A DNA stretch of 36,052 nucleotides. Source: Collinsella sp. (GTDB taxonomy: Bacteria; Actinomycetota; Coriobacteriia; Coriobacteriales; Coriobacteriaceae). Made by a program: the position numbers and the translations under genes. The stretch is from positions 1-36,052 of the forward strand of contig DXZW01000033.1 of NCBI GenBank assembly GCA_019419455.1, given 5' to 3'. This document shows positions 23,950-32,285 of this stretch, in pieces. Every line of letters begins with the position of its first letter. Within the stretch, counting starts at the first letter, position 1. Below the pieces are notes generated by a model. The model was not told the DNA's origin and ran no database searches. It saw only the letters and a program-made list of their open reading frames with translations.

Positions 23950-24525
23950 ATGAAGTCGTTGTTGCTGCATGCATGCTGTGCACCATGCTCGCTTGAGCCG
24001 GTTCGCCTGCTGCGCGAGGAGGGGTTTGAGCCCACGATTTGCTGGACCAATCCCAATATTCAACCGCGCGATGAATGGCGGCGGCGTCTGGACGAGCTGC
24101 GCCGGTGGTGTGCCGATGGCGACATCGAGCTCATCGAGGCGGGGGAGGACCGCGAGCGCTGGGAGGCCGGCGTGGCCCCGCTGGGTGCCGATCGGCCCCG
24201 TCGCTGTCGCTCGTGCTATGCCTTGCGCTTGGCCGAGGCATGCCGCGTTGCCCAGGAGCGCAGGTTTGAATATGTGGGTACGACGCTCGCCGTCTCGCCG
24301 TATCAGCTGTTCGATACCTGCAATGATGTTTTGGAGCGTCTGGCTGCCGCCCGCGGTCTCACCCCGGTGATTCGCGATTTTCGCCCGTATTATCCCGAGG
24401 CCACGCGTCGTTCGCGTGAACTGGGCATGTATCGGCAGAATTACTGCGGCTGCCGATTCTCGGCCGTCGAGGCGGCCATGGACCGCGCTCGCATCCGCGA
24501 CGAGCGCAAAGCGTCCAAAAAGTAG
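23950..24525 (+). CDS. queH: Epoxyqueuosine reductase QueH
   Basis: A 191-residue QueH (DUF208) protein, the cobalamin-independent enzyme that reduces epoxyqueuosine to queuosine in tRNA. The N-terminal LLLHACCAPCS supplies cysteine ligands and further cysteines appear in RCRSCYALRLAEA; NYCGCRFS lies near the C-terminus; TNPNIQPRDEWRRR and GTTLAVSPYQLFD are family motifs. The ATG at 23950 is better spaced from the GGGACGGGG sequence than that at 23944. It lies 64 bases before queA, whose product makes its substrate, so the two probably form an operon. A direct repeat TGGGACGGGG (about 23889 and 23934) brackets the short intergenic region before it. Confidence 0.93.
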   Translation: MKSLLLHACCAPCSLEPVRLLREEGFEPTICWTNPNIQPRDEWRRRLDELRRWCADGDIELIEAGEDRERWEAGVAPLGADRPRRCRSCYALRLAEACRVAQERRFEYVGTTLAVSPYQLFDTCNDVLERLAAARGLTPVIRDFRPYYPEATRRSRELGMYRQNYCGCRFSAVEAAMDRARIRDERKASKK

Positions 24526-24589
24526 TTCTTTTGAGCTGGCAGCCTGCTAGGATGTAGAGCGGACTTTAGCTATATAAGGAGTATCCGAC

Positions 24590-25807
24590 GTGTCTATGCG
24601 TACCGATGATTTTGACTACAACCTTCCTGAGGAACTGATTGCCCAGGCTCCTGCCGAGCCTCGCGACTCCTGCCGCCTGCTGGTGGTGGACCGCAAAGGC
24701 TCCCAGGCGGGAACGCCGCTGGAGCACGGCGGTACCGTTGAACACCGCATCTTCCGTGACATCATCGACTATATCGAACCGGGCGACGTGCTCGTCATCA
24801 ACCAGACGCGTGTGATGCCGGCCCGTCTGATCGGTCGCAAGACGGGCTCGGGCGGCGTGGTCGAGACGCTGCTGCTCAAGCGCCGCGAGGACGTGGATCC
24901 GCTCGGCCATGTTTGGGAGTGCCTGGTCAAGCCGGGCAAGCGTCTGAAGCCCGGTGCTCAGATTGAGTATCGCGCCGGTGGCGCCCATGCGCCCGAAGGG
25001 GCTCCCGTGGTGCTGACGGCCGAGGTCGTCGACTTTGTCACCGATAGCCGCGGCGGCCGTCTGGTGCGCTTCGAGCCAGCCGGTTGCAATGCCGCCGGCG
25101 AGCCGCGCACGCTCGACGAGGCCATTCACGCCGCCGGCCACGTGCCGCTGCCGCCCTACATTACCGATTACGAGGGCGATCCCGAGAAGTACCAGACCGT
25201 CTACGCCATGAAGGAGGAGCACTCGGCTGCCGCTCCTACGGCGGGTCTGCACTTTACCCCCGAGCTCATGGCCGCTATCGAGGCCAAGGGCGCGAAGTTT
25301 GCCGCCGTCGAGCTCGAGGTGGGTATTGATACCTTCCGTCTGGTGGAGGAGGACGACCCCACGCAGCACGTCATGCACACCGAGCGCTACCACGTGTCAC
25401 AGGAGGTTGTCGACGCCGTGCATAAGGCGAAGGCCGAGGGTCATCGTGTGATCGCCGTCGGCACCACCGCAGTACGCTCGCTCGAGAGCGCCTTTGACGC
25501 CGATGCTCCGGTGTCCAATCCGGCCGTGACAGCGCGCTATTTTGAAGGCCGCGAGGACGGTGCCGACACGCTCGGCCGCGGCGACATCGTGGCGCGCGAG
25601 AACGCCACGACGCAGCTTTACCTCATGCCCGGCTCGACCTATCACGTGGTCGACGCGCTGATCACGAACTTCCACGTGCCGCGCTCCACGCTCATGATGC
25701 TCGTAAGCGCGCTTGCCACCCGCGACCAGATCATGGATGCCTACGCCGCTGCTATCGAAGAGCGCTACCGCTTCTTCAGCTTTGGCGACGCGATGCTCAT
25801 TTTGTAG
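24590..25807 (+). CDS. queA: S-adenosylmethionine:tRNA ribosyltransferase-isomerase QueA
   Basis: A 405-residue QueA, which transfers the ribosyl part of SAM to 7-aminomethyl-7-deazaguanine in tRNA to form epoxyqueuosine. The start is GTG at 24590 with AAGGAG eight bases upstream; the protein begins MSMRTDDFDYNLPEELIAQ. Motifs DVLVINQTRVMPARLIG, HSAAAPTAGLHFTP, TEWYH-type ERYHVS and the terminal NFHVPRSTLMMLVSALA are typical. Slightly longer than the E. coli protein because of an insertion around residues 120-190. It follows queH, and tgt lies 3.6 kb downstream on the same strand. The structured element at 25807 begins at the last base of its stop codon. Confidence 0.96.
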   Translation: MSMRTDDFDYNLPEELIAQAPAEPRDSCRLLVVDRKGSQAGTPLEHGGTVEHRIFRDIIDYIEPGDVLVINQTRVMPARLIGRKTGSGGVVETLLLKRREDVDPLGHVWECLVKPGKRLKPGAQIEYRAGGAHAPEGAPVVLTAEVVDFVTDSRGGRLVRFEPAGCNAAGEPRTLDEAIHAAGHVPLPPYITDYEGDPEKYQTVYAMKEEHSAAAPTAGLHFTPELMAAIEAKGAKFAAVELEVGIDTFRLVEEDDPTQHVMHTERYHVSQEVVDAVHKAKAEGHRVIAVGTTAVRSLESAFDADAPVSNPAVTARYFEGREDGADTLGRGDIVARENATTQLYLMPGSTYHVVDALITNFHVPRSTLMMLVSALATRDQIMDAYAAAIEERYRFFSFGDAMLIL

Positions 25808-25973
25808 GTTACGGCGTTTTACAAACGCCGTAACCGGCCGACGCTGCAAACCCCCCCTAAGCGGCAATCTGATGTTCAATCGTCGGGCATGACCAGAAGG
25901 TCAATGCCCCCCTCTTTCACGTCACCTTGCTCGCTTAGGGGCGTTTTCGCTGACTCTGCCAAAGCATCGGCAG
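25807..25973 (+). ncRNA. Candidate structured RNA element, copy 1 (queA 3' region)
   Basis: About 165 bases with three helices shared with copy 2. P1: perfect 13-bp hairpin 25807-25819/25823-25835, whose first base is the last base of the queA stop codon. P2: CCCCTAAGC 25854-25862 with GCTTAGGGG 25933-25941. P3 inside P2: GGGCATGACC/GGTCAATGCCC with an AGAA loop, 25885-25909. GGCCGA (25836-25841) may pair with TCGGC (25967-25971). Copy 2 keeps all three helices with different bases, and shares GGCCGACGCTG, CAATCTG, GTTCAAT, CACCTTG and CGCTGAC. P1 lacks a U-tract, so it is not a simple terminator. I cannot assign it to a known family. The strand is assumed from the upstream gene. Confidence 0.7.
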
Positions 25974-26143
25974 GTACTCATTGGGGACGTACTTAAATGA
26001 GTGCCTGCAGAATGAGAGTGGATAATCTCCCGTTTTTGCCCTGCTTGGGGGCTCAAAGTGGGAGATTATCCACTCTCGTCATTGGGCTAGTCGTTGGGGA
26101 CGTTCTTGTTTGACTAGTCGTTTAAGAACGTCCCCAATGACTA
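25974..26143. repeat. REP-like hairpin cluster between queA and the coiled-coil gene
   Basis: Three hairpins in a row. First, ACTCAT/ATGAGT arms around GGGGACGTACTTAA (about 25975-26002). Second, an 18-bp perfect stem GAGAGTGGATAATCTCCC (26014-26031) with its complement 26060-26077. Third, TTGGGGACGTTCTT with its complement, extended by TAGTC/GACTA (26088-26143); its outer arm includes the stop codon of the minus-strand gene. The first two recur at 29190-29294 after the second structured element. The shared GGGGACGT core and mirrored arms resemble REP elements mobilised by IS200-like RAYT transposases, but none is encoded here. Confidence 0.65.
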
Positions 26144-27904
26144 CTTGCTTGCGAACAGCCAGACTAGGATGATCGCCAGGATTGCGGCGACGATGCAGAC
26201 GATGGCGCCGGTGAATTTGATGCGTGAGTCGCGGGTACGTTTGCGCACCGCGTCCTCGGTGGCCTCGAGCTGGGCGACTTCTCGCTCGGTCTCGGCGTGT
26301 TCGGCTTTGTCTCGGGCCAAGGATCCTGCAAGCGACTCAGTGATCTCTGGGTGGTCGTGCACTTCGGTCGCCTGTTCGATGATCGACTGCGCATGTGCGG
26401 CATCTGCTTGGGCGTTGGCGATGGTCTGCTCCTGCTCGCGGCGTGCCTTGTCCTCCGCGGCGATCTTCTCGCGCAGTTCGCGCTGACGAGTCGCGGCGGC
26501 GGTCTTCGCCGTCTGCAGCTCGTCGCGCGCGGCATCGGCTTCGGTCGTCACGGCTTGGTGCGCGCGTTTTGCGTCGGCGATAGGGGCTTGAGCCTGCTCG
26601 ACGGCCTGCTCGGCTGCGGCAAGCGAGTGCTCAAGGTCGGCGGTGATGCGCGGGACATCTTCTTCGGCTTTACGCAGGGCATCTGCCGTGTCGGAGATCT
26701 GCATCGAGAGCTCGCTGGTGCGCACCGTATAGTTGGCGGGATTTGCCGAGGGATTGCGTTGCAGCTCGGCATACTCATGACGCAGCGTCTCGAGCTGGGC
26801 GCGCGTGGCGTCGACGGTTTGTTGTGCGGCGGCAATGCCGGCGTCTCGCTCGGCCTTCACCTTGTCGCGGATGCGCTTGGAATCCTCAAGACGTCGAACG
26901 AGGCGGTTGCCGGTCTCGCGCGAGCTCGCCTCGCGGGCCTCCACGGCGTCGAGCGCGGCCTTCAGACGGAGCTCAGCCGCGTCATCCTCTGTCTTCATTT
27001 GTTCGAGCTGACCCTTGAGCTCTGTCGCTTTGGCGGCGTGGGTATCACGGTCAATCTCGGCGGCCGCTGCAGTCTTTTGGGTCGTGGCAATCGCCTGGCG
27101 CTGGTCGGCGACGATCTGGTCGTAGCGGCCTGCGATATCCTGGCGCGTCTCGAGTTCCTCGGCCTGATCGGCAATGCGCTGCTCAAGTTCGGCCAAGTGG
27201 GCACGGGCATCGGCAAGTGCCTTTTTCGCGGCGTTCATCTCGCGCATGGCCGAGGCGCCCTGGGCGATAAAGGTGCCCACGGCGTTCGCGGTGTTCGAGA
27301 CAGCGGTCCCCAGATCGCGGTTCGCGGCAGGGGAGTGCGGGGCGGTCGGGCGAGCGGTGTCGGCAGCGTCCGCATCGGTAGCCTGCGGCGCGGCGATATT
27401 GCCGGTGCCGCCCTCGACCACAGAAAAGCCTGCTGCGTGCGGGTCGACCGCATCAGCGCCAATCGTGGGATGCTCGAGCTGCAGAAACGAGGGCATGGCG
27501 CTGCCCTGGTCGGCAACCGGAGTCTCGCCGGGTACGAAGGTCGAGGCTGCCTCGGCGGCCTCCTCTTCCTCGGCGTCAACGTCAGCGTCGGCCACGGCGT
27601 CTTTCATCGCTTTGACGGCATCCATCATGGAGTCCATGACGGCGTCGAGCTCTTCTTCCGAAGAAACCTCGATAGGGCCCGCAGCTTGCGGAGCGGCATC
27701 CTGTACGGGGTCGTCGTCCTGAGCGGGCGCATCGTCGTTTTGCTCGCCGGCATCTTCGACGCCGGGGGTTTCCGCCGTAGCGCTTTCGTCCAAGATGGGG
27801 TCGTCGAGGTCAATATCATCGCAGGTCACAGCGTCGGCATCTGCAGTGACGTCTGCGGAATCATCAATATGCTGTTGAGTCTGGGGGTCCAGCTCGTCTG
27901 TCAT
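26141..27904 (-). CDS. Coiled-coil tail-anchored membrane protein of unknown function
   Basis: A 587-residue protein. The start at 27904 is preferred because GAGGAG is nine bases upstream; ATG 27910 is three bases from it. Residues 1-220 are acidic and low in complexity (many Asp, Ala, Glu). Residues about 230-555 form a long heptad-rich coiled coil (LADARAHLAELEQRI, LRHEYAELQ, TRQRELREKIAAED). A single C-terminal TM helix (FTGAIVCIVAAILAIILVW) ends just before the stop. So it is probably a tail-anchored cytoplasmic coiled coil, perhaps with a scaffold or envelope-organising role. No enzymatic motif is seen and I recognise no family. It is convergent with queA; the stop codon lies inside a repeat hairpin. 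Confidence 0.7.
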   Translation of the reverse strand: MTDELDPQTQQHIDDSADVTADADAVTCDDIDLDDPILDESATAETPGVEDAGEQNDDAPAQDDDPVQDAAPQAAGPIEVSSEEELDAVMDSMMDAVKAMKDAVADADVDAEEEEAAEAASTFVPGETPVADQGSAMPSFLQLEHPTIGADAVDPHAAGFSVVEGGTGNIAAPQATDADAADTARPTAPHSPAANRDLGTAVSNTANAVGTFIAQGASAMREMNAAKKALADARAHLAELEQRIADQAEELETRQDIAGRYDQIVADQRQAIATTQKTAAAAEIDRDTHAAKATELKGQLEQMKTEDDAAELRLKAALDAVEAREASSRETGNRLVRRLEDSKRIRDKVKAERDAGIAAAQQTVDATRAQLETLRHEYAELQRNPSANPANYTVRTSELSMQISDTADALRKAEEDVPRITADLEHSLAAAEQAVEQAQAPIADAKRAHQAVTTEADAARDELQTAKTAAATRQRELREKIAAEDKARREQEQTIANAQADAAHAQSIIEQATEVHDHPEITESLAGSLARDKAEHAETEREVAQLEATEDAVRKRTRDSRIKFTGAIVCIVAAILAIILVWLFASK

Positions 27905-28198
27905 AGGCATGTGCTCCTCATCGTTGTTTGTCACCCTATGATAAAGTCTCGCGCCGACATCCCGCGCGCTGCAGCAAAGTTTCAAAACGTGTTCGATGGC
28001 TCGCGTCGATAGCAAAAACTCGGCCACTTTATCCAGTTTGTACTTGACATTCCCTTCGCCGAAAGACGTTGCGCCGTTCGCCTGCCATGGGCTTTATTTT
28101 TCACTTGAACCCGCTAAAGTTGCATTTCAGCTTTTGGCGCGTGAAGTTGGATGCGCGCAGTCGACGGGCAGGCCCGTCGCGATTTGAAAGGACTTTAT

Positions 28199-28999
28199 AT
28201 GGGACTTTTCACTGGTAAGACCGTGATCGTCACCGGCGGCGGCAAGGCCACGCTCAAGGACGGCTCCGCTGGCTCCATCGGCTACGGTATCGATATCGCT
28301 TTTGCCAAGGAGGGCGCAAACCTCGTCATTACCGGCCGCAACGTTGCCAAGCTCGAGGCTGCCAAGGAATCCCTCGAGGCCGAGTACGGCGTCAAGGTTC
28401 TGCCTGTTCAGGCCGATGTCTCGGCTGGTCAGGACAACGAGGCCGTCGTCCAGAACGTCATCGACAAGGCCATTGAGGAGTTCGGCCGCATCGACGCCGT
28501 CGTCAACAATGCTCAGGCCAGCGCTTCGGGCGTGACGATCGCCGATCACACCATGGACCAGTTCAACCTCGCCATTTACTCCGGTCTGTATGCCACCTAC
28601 CTGTACATGCAGAAGGCCTACCCGCACCTGAAGGAGACCAAGGGCTCCGTGGTCAACTTTGCTTCGGGCGCCGGCCTGTTTGGCAACTATGGCCAGTGCA
28701 GCTACGCCGCTGCCAAGGAGGGCATCCGCGGTCTGACCCGCGTCGCTGCCAACGAGTGGGGCAAGGACGGCATCAACGTCAATATCGTTTGCCCGCTTGC
28801 TTGGACCGCCGCGCTCGAGAACTTCCAGGATGCCTATCCCGAGGCGTTCAAGGCCAACGTCCACATGCCGCCGGCGGGTCACTACGGCGATGTCGAGAAG
28901 GAAATCGGCCGCGTTGTCGTTCAGCTCTGCGGTCCCGACTTTAAGTATATGAACGGCGAGACCGTCACCCTCGAGGGTGGCATGGGCCAGCGTCCTTAG
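28199..28999 (+). CDS. SDR oxidoreductase resembling 12-alpha-hydroxysteroid dehydrogenase
   Basis: A 266-residue classical short-chain dehydrogenase. AAAGGA eight bases before the ATG at 28199 supports the start. The cofactor loop is TGGGKA with SIGYGI downstream, the NNAQAS motif replaces NNAG, and the active site is S (FASGAG) and Y-A-A-A-K. A basic TGRN after the second strand suggests NADP(H). The TGGGKA, NNAQASASG, LFGNYGQCSYAAAK and terminal EGGMGQRP patterns match my memory of NADP-dependent 12-alpha-hydroxysteroid dehydrogenases from clostridia, which oxidise the 12-alpha hydroxyl of bile acids. That recollection cannot be checked here. A generic SDR or FabG-like role is the alternative. 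The second structured RNA element starts right at its stop codon. Confidence 0.85.
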   Translation: MGLFTGKTVIVTGGGKATLKDGSAGSIGYGIDIAFAKEGANLVITGRNVAKLEAAKESLEAEYGVKVLPVQADVSAGQDNEAVVQNVIDKAIEEFGRIDAVVNNAQASASGVTIADHTMDQFNLAIYSGLYATYLYMQKAYPHLKETKGSVVNFASGAGLFGNYGQCSYAAAKEGIRGLTRVAANEWGKDGINVNIVCPLAWTAALENFQDAYPEAFKANVHMPPAGHYGDVEKEIGRVVVQLCGPDFKYMNGETVTLEGGMGQRP

Positions 29000-29165
29000 G
29001 GGTTCCGCCGTTCTACCGAACGGCGGACCGGCCGACGCTGTGCGGGCCGCATTTGGACAATCTGCCGTTCAATTTCAAGGGCGCGACCAGAAGGTCAGCG
29101 CCCTTTCATTTCACGGCACCTTGTCTCAAATGCGACCCGCTCGCTGACGTTGCTAAAATATCGGC
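29000..29165 (+). ncRNA. Candidate structured RNA element, copy 2 (SDR 3' region)
   Basis: Second copy of the element at 25807. P1: 29001-29013 with 29018-29029 (one bulged T), starting directly after the SDR stop codon. P2: CGCATTTG 29048-29055 with CAAATGCG 29127-29134, extended by GGG/CCC. P3: GGGCGCGACC/GGTCAGCGCCC with the same AGAA loop, 29079-29103. GGCCGA (29030-29035) may pair with TCGGC (29161-29165). Base pairs differ from copy 1 in all three helices while pairing is kept, and the unpaired segments are nearly identical. Confidence 0.7.
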
Positions 29166-29187
29166 GTTGCCGCGGCTGGTAAATAGC

Positions 29188-29323
29188 TCCACTCATCGGG
29201 GACGTACTTAAATGAGTGCCCGCAGAATGAAAGTGGATAATCTCCCGTTTTTGGGCTGTGCTTTGGGCAAAAGTGGGAGATTATCCACGCTCATCCGGTA
29301 AGCGTCCAAAAATCCACGCTCAT
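29188..29323. repeat. REP-like hairpins before tgt
   Basis: Repeats the first two hairpins of 25974-26077: ACTCAT/ATGAGT arms around GGGGACGTACTTAA, then GTGGATAATCTCCC (29233-29246) with its complement (29275-29288). ATCCACGCTCAT then occurs twice (29283-29294 and 29312-29323). The third hairpin of the first cluster is missing. The rest of the region to 29435 is the tgt leader, with AAGGAG near 29420 and no other feature seen. Confidence 0.65.
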
Positions 29324-29435
29324 TTGCCGTGTCCCTGCCGTATCCTCCTCGCACCAGTTTCTGTCGAGTCGGTGCTTCTTGCGGGTTGCCCGTATAATGG
29401 TCTGCGTATGAACCGCAACCAAGGAGTTCCAGTTT

Positions 29436-30575
<1,140 letters not shown>

Positions 30576-30647
30576 GAGCCGCGACCGCTGACCGATGCCT
30601 TGCAAGCGCTTGATGCATCGTGGGTACCATACCGAATAGTTGATGTT

Positions 30648-30690
30648 CGGGCGGGTGTTTGACGCATGGCGTCGACCCCGCCCGTTTCTG
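30648..30690 (+). terminator. Terminator after tgt
   Basis: GC-rich stem CGGGCGGG (30648-30655) with CCCCGCCCG (30676-30684), extended inside by GACGC/GCGTC, followed by TTTCTGTTTT. It lies just before the ribosome binding site of the next gene. Confidence 0.7.
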
Positions 30691-30708
30691 TTTTCGATAG
30701 GAGTGCCC

Positions 30709-31467
30709 ATGATTAAGAACGAGAATGTTGAGGGCGAGCCTGCCTACGACGAGACGTACCGCCGCGGTCCCGTGGTCATGCGCGGCCCCATGATTCCTAA
30801 GGACAACACCTACGCCAACCTGCTGGCGCCCGAGGAGTCGACCGACTGGCTGCATGCTGATCCGTGGCGCGTGCTGCGCATCCAGGCAGAGTTTGTCGAC
30901 GGCTTTGGCGCGCTTGCCGAGCTTGGTCCTGCGGTGACCATCTTTGGCAGCGCCCGCACGCCCAAGACCGATCCGCTCTACAAGGCGGCGCGCACGGTCG
31001 GGCGCAAGATTGCCCAGCGCGGCGTGGCGGTTATCACCGGTGGCGGCCCCGGCATCATGGAAGCGGCCAACAGGGGAGCGGCGAGCGTCAACGGCAAGTC
31101 AGTTGGTTTGGGCATTGAGCTGCCGCACGAGCATGGGCTCAACAAATATGTGAACCTCGGTATGGACTTCCGTTACTTCTTTGTGCGCAAGACCATGTTC
31201 GTCAAATACAGCTCGGGCGCCATCGTGTTTCCCGGAGGTTTTGGCACGCTCGACGAGATGTTCGAGGTGCTCACGCTGGTGCAGACGCACAAGGTTAAGC
31301 GCATGCCGCTTGTGCTGGTGGGTACCGAGTACTGGCAGGGCCTGTTCGACTGGCTCAACGGCCCGGTGATGGACGCCGGCATGATCAGCCCGCTCGATCC
31401 GGAGTTGGTGCACATTACCGACGACCTCAACGAAGCCGTCGACATCGCCCTAAGCGGGCTGATGTAG
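30709..31467 (+). CDS. LOG-family protein (TIGR00730-type)
   Basis: A 252-residue Rossmann-fold protein of the LOG family (cytokinin riboside 5'-monophosphate phosphoribohydrolase type, formerly misannotated lysine decarboxylase). The signatures GGGPGIMEAANRG and PGGFGTLDE are both present. In bacteria such proteins release adenine or modified bases from nucleoside 5'-monophosphates; the physiological substrate here is unknown. The start at 30709 is set by AGGAG seven bases upstream. An N-terminal extension of about 60 residues precedes the core, as in the longer subgroup. It is not obviously in an operon. Confidence 0.88.
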   Translation: MIKNENVEGEPAYDETYRRGPVVMRGPMIPKDNTYANLLAPEESTDWLHADPWRVLRIQAEFVDGFGALAELGPAVTIFGSARTPKTDPLYKAARTVGRKIAQRGVAVITGGGPGIMEAANRGAASVNGKSVGLGIELPHEHGLNKYVNLGMDFRYFFVRKTMFVKYSSGAIVFPGGFGTLDEMFEVLTLVQTHKVKRMPLVLVGTEYWQGLFDWLNGPVMDAGMISPLDPELVHITDDLNEAVDIALSGLM

Positions 31468-31500
31468 GGCAAGCGTGCCTGTCGTTGTAGTAATGAGAAG

Positions 31501-31554
31501 GGCAGATTGATGCTATTTAACATCAGTCTGCCATCTAAACTGGGTATACTGATG
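31501..31554 (+). promoter_or_regulatory. Toxin-antitoxin operator/promoter
   Basis: GGCAGATTGATG (31501-31512) and CATCAGTCTGCC (31521-31532) form a 12-bp inverted repeat with one mismatch and an 8-base spacer. A further half-site ACTGATG (31548-31554) overlaps TATACT (31545-31550), a good -10 box. This fits autoregulation by the RelB-type antitoxin. Confidence 0.6.
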
Positions 31555-31580
31555 CAAAAGATGAGGTGAGGAGGTCGCGT

Positions 31581-31880
31581 ATGTCTACTGCAACGGTTAA
31601 GCCCACGACGGTTCGCATCGAAGAGGGGCTCAAGGAACAGGCGACTGAGTTCTTGGACTCAGTTGGTTTGAGTCTCAATTCGTATCTCAACCTTGCTGTT
31701 CGGCAGCTGGTAAATCAGCGAAAGATTCCGTTTGAGATCGTTGGCCGTTCCGAGGTTCCCAACGAGGCGACGAGACGCGCCATGGTGATCGCCGAGGCTC
31801 ATGAGTTGGGGATTTTGCCGGACGATAGCCCGTCATTCAACAACGCCGATGAGCTTATGTCATTCCTCGATGAGGGCTAG
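31581..31880 (+). CDS. RelB/DinJ-family antitoxin
   Basis: A 99-residue antitoxin. The N-terminal part (TTVRIEEGLKEQATEFLDSVGLSLNSYLNLAVRQLV) has the ribbon-helix-helix pattern of RelB/DinJ, and the C-terminal half would bind the toxin. GGAGG seven bases before the ATG at 31581 supports the start. It ends three bases before the toxin gene. The palindrome upstream is the likely binding site of the antitoxin dimer. Slightly longer than E. coli DinJ (86 residues). Confidence 0.9.
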   Translation: MSTATVKPTTVRIEEGLKEQATEFLDSVGLSLNSYLNLAVRQLVNQRKIPFEIVGRSEVPNEATRRAMVIAEAHELGILPDDSPSFNNADELMSFLDEG

Positions 31881-31883
31881 GCG

Positions 31884-32192
31884 ATGTTTGAGATTAAGGT
31901 CGAGGCTCAGTTTAAGGCCGACTACAAGCGAACGATGCGCATCCATCCGCAGCTAAAAACCAAGTTTAAGGCGGCAGTTGCAGAGCTTGCGGCTCACGGC
32001 TCGCTTCCCGCGGAATATGGTGCCCACGAGCTTTCAAACCCGGGCGGCAACTACAACGGGCACATCGATTTCCACCTATCCGATGGCTTGGTCGATGTGG
32101 TCGTTCTCTACTTGCCGCATAAGACTAATCCTGTGATCCGGCTGGTCAGAATGGGCTCGCATGAGGAGCTGTTCCAGGGTCCGCTGGGCTGA
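31884..32192 (+). CDS. YafQ-family mRNA interferase toxin
   Basis: A 102-residue RelE/YafQ-type toxin. The order of elements is typical: VEAQFKADYKRTMRIHP at the start, GAHELSNPGGNYNGHIDFHLS in the middle, and VVVLYLPHKTNPVIRLVRMGSHEELF at the end; the RxGSHxxLF tail matches YafQ. YafQ cleaves mRNA at the ribosome; histidines in the centre and tail are candidate catalytic residues. Its start is three bases after the antitoxin stop. The pair looks intact and is flanked by a repeat hairpin on the right. Confidence 0.9.
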   Translation: MFEIKVEAQFKADYKRTMRIHPQLKTKFKAAVAELAAHGSLPAEYGAHELSNPGGNYNGHIDFHLSDGLVDVVVLYLPHKTNPVIRLVRMGSHEELFQGPLG

Positions 32193-32205
32193 TCGCCGAT
32201 TTCTA

Positions 32206-32272
32206 AGTTGCGGTGGAATAGGGATTGATTTGCGGCTGATAAGCCAAAAACAGTCCCTATTTCACCGCAACT
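32206..32272. repeat. Hairpin repeat with conserved outer arms, copy 1
   Basis: AGTTGCGGTGGAATAG followed by GGATT (arm 32206-32226) pairs with 32252-32272 over 21 bp with two mismatched or wobble positions. A small inner hairpin GGCT/AGCC lies in the loop. The copy at 35481 has the same outer arm but a different, still complementary inner arm. Confidence 0.65.
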
Positions 32273-32285
32273 GATGTGGGTGTCC

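Noticed and set aside
25861..25885. tRNA-like T-loop (GTTCAAT) in the structured element
   Set aside because: No acceptor, D-arm or anticodon arm fits around it in either copy; it is better explained as a conserved unpaired segment.
25974..26143. CRISPR array in the hairpin cluster
   Set aside because: The repeats are inverted hairpins without regular direct repeats and equal spacers, and no cas genes are present.
26297..28012. A 571-residue open frame on the plus strand opposite the coiled-coil gene
   Set aside because: Gly/Leu/Arg-rich antisense frame without ribosome binding site; the minus-strand protein has a coherent coiled coil, TM helix and start site.
28199..28999. 7-beta-hydroxysteroid dehydrogenase, known from Collinsella aerofaciens
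   Set aside because: The sequence as I remember that enzyme has a different N-terminal cofactor loop and C-terminus; the motifs here fit the 12-alpha type better.
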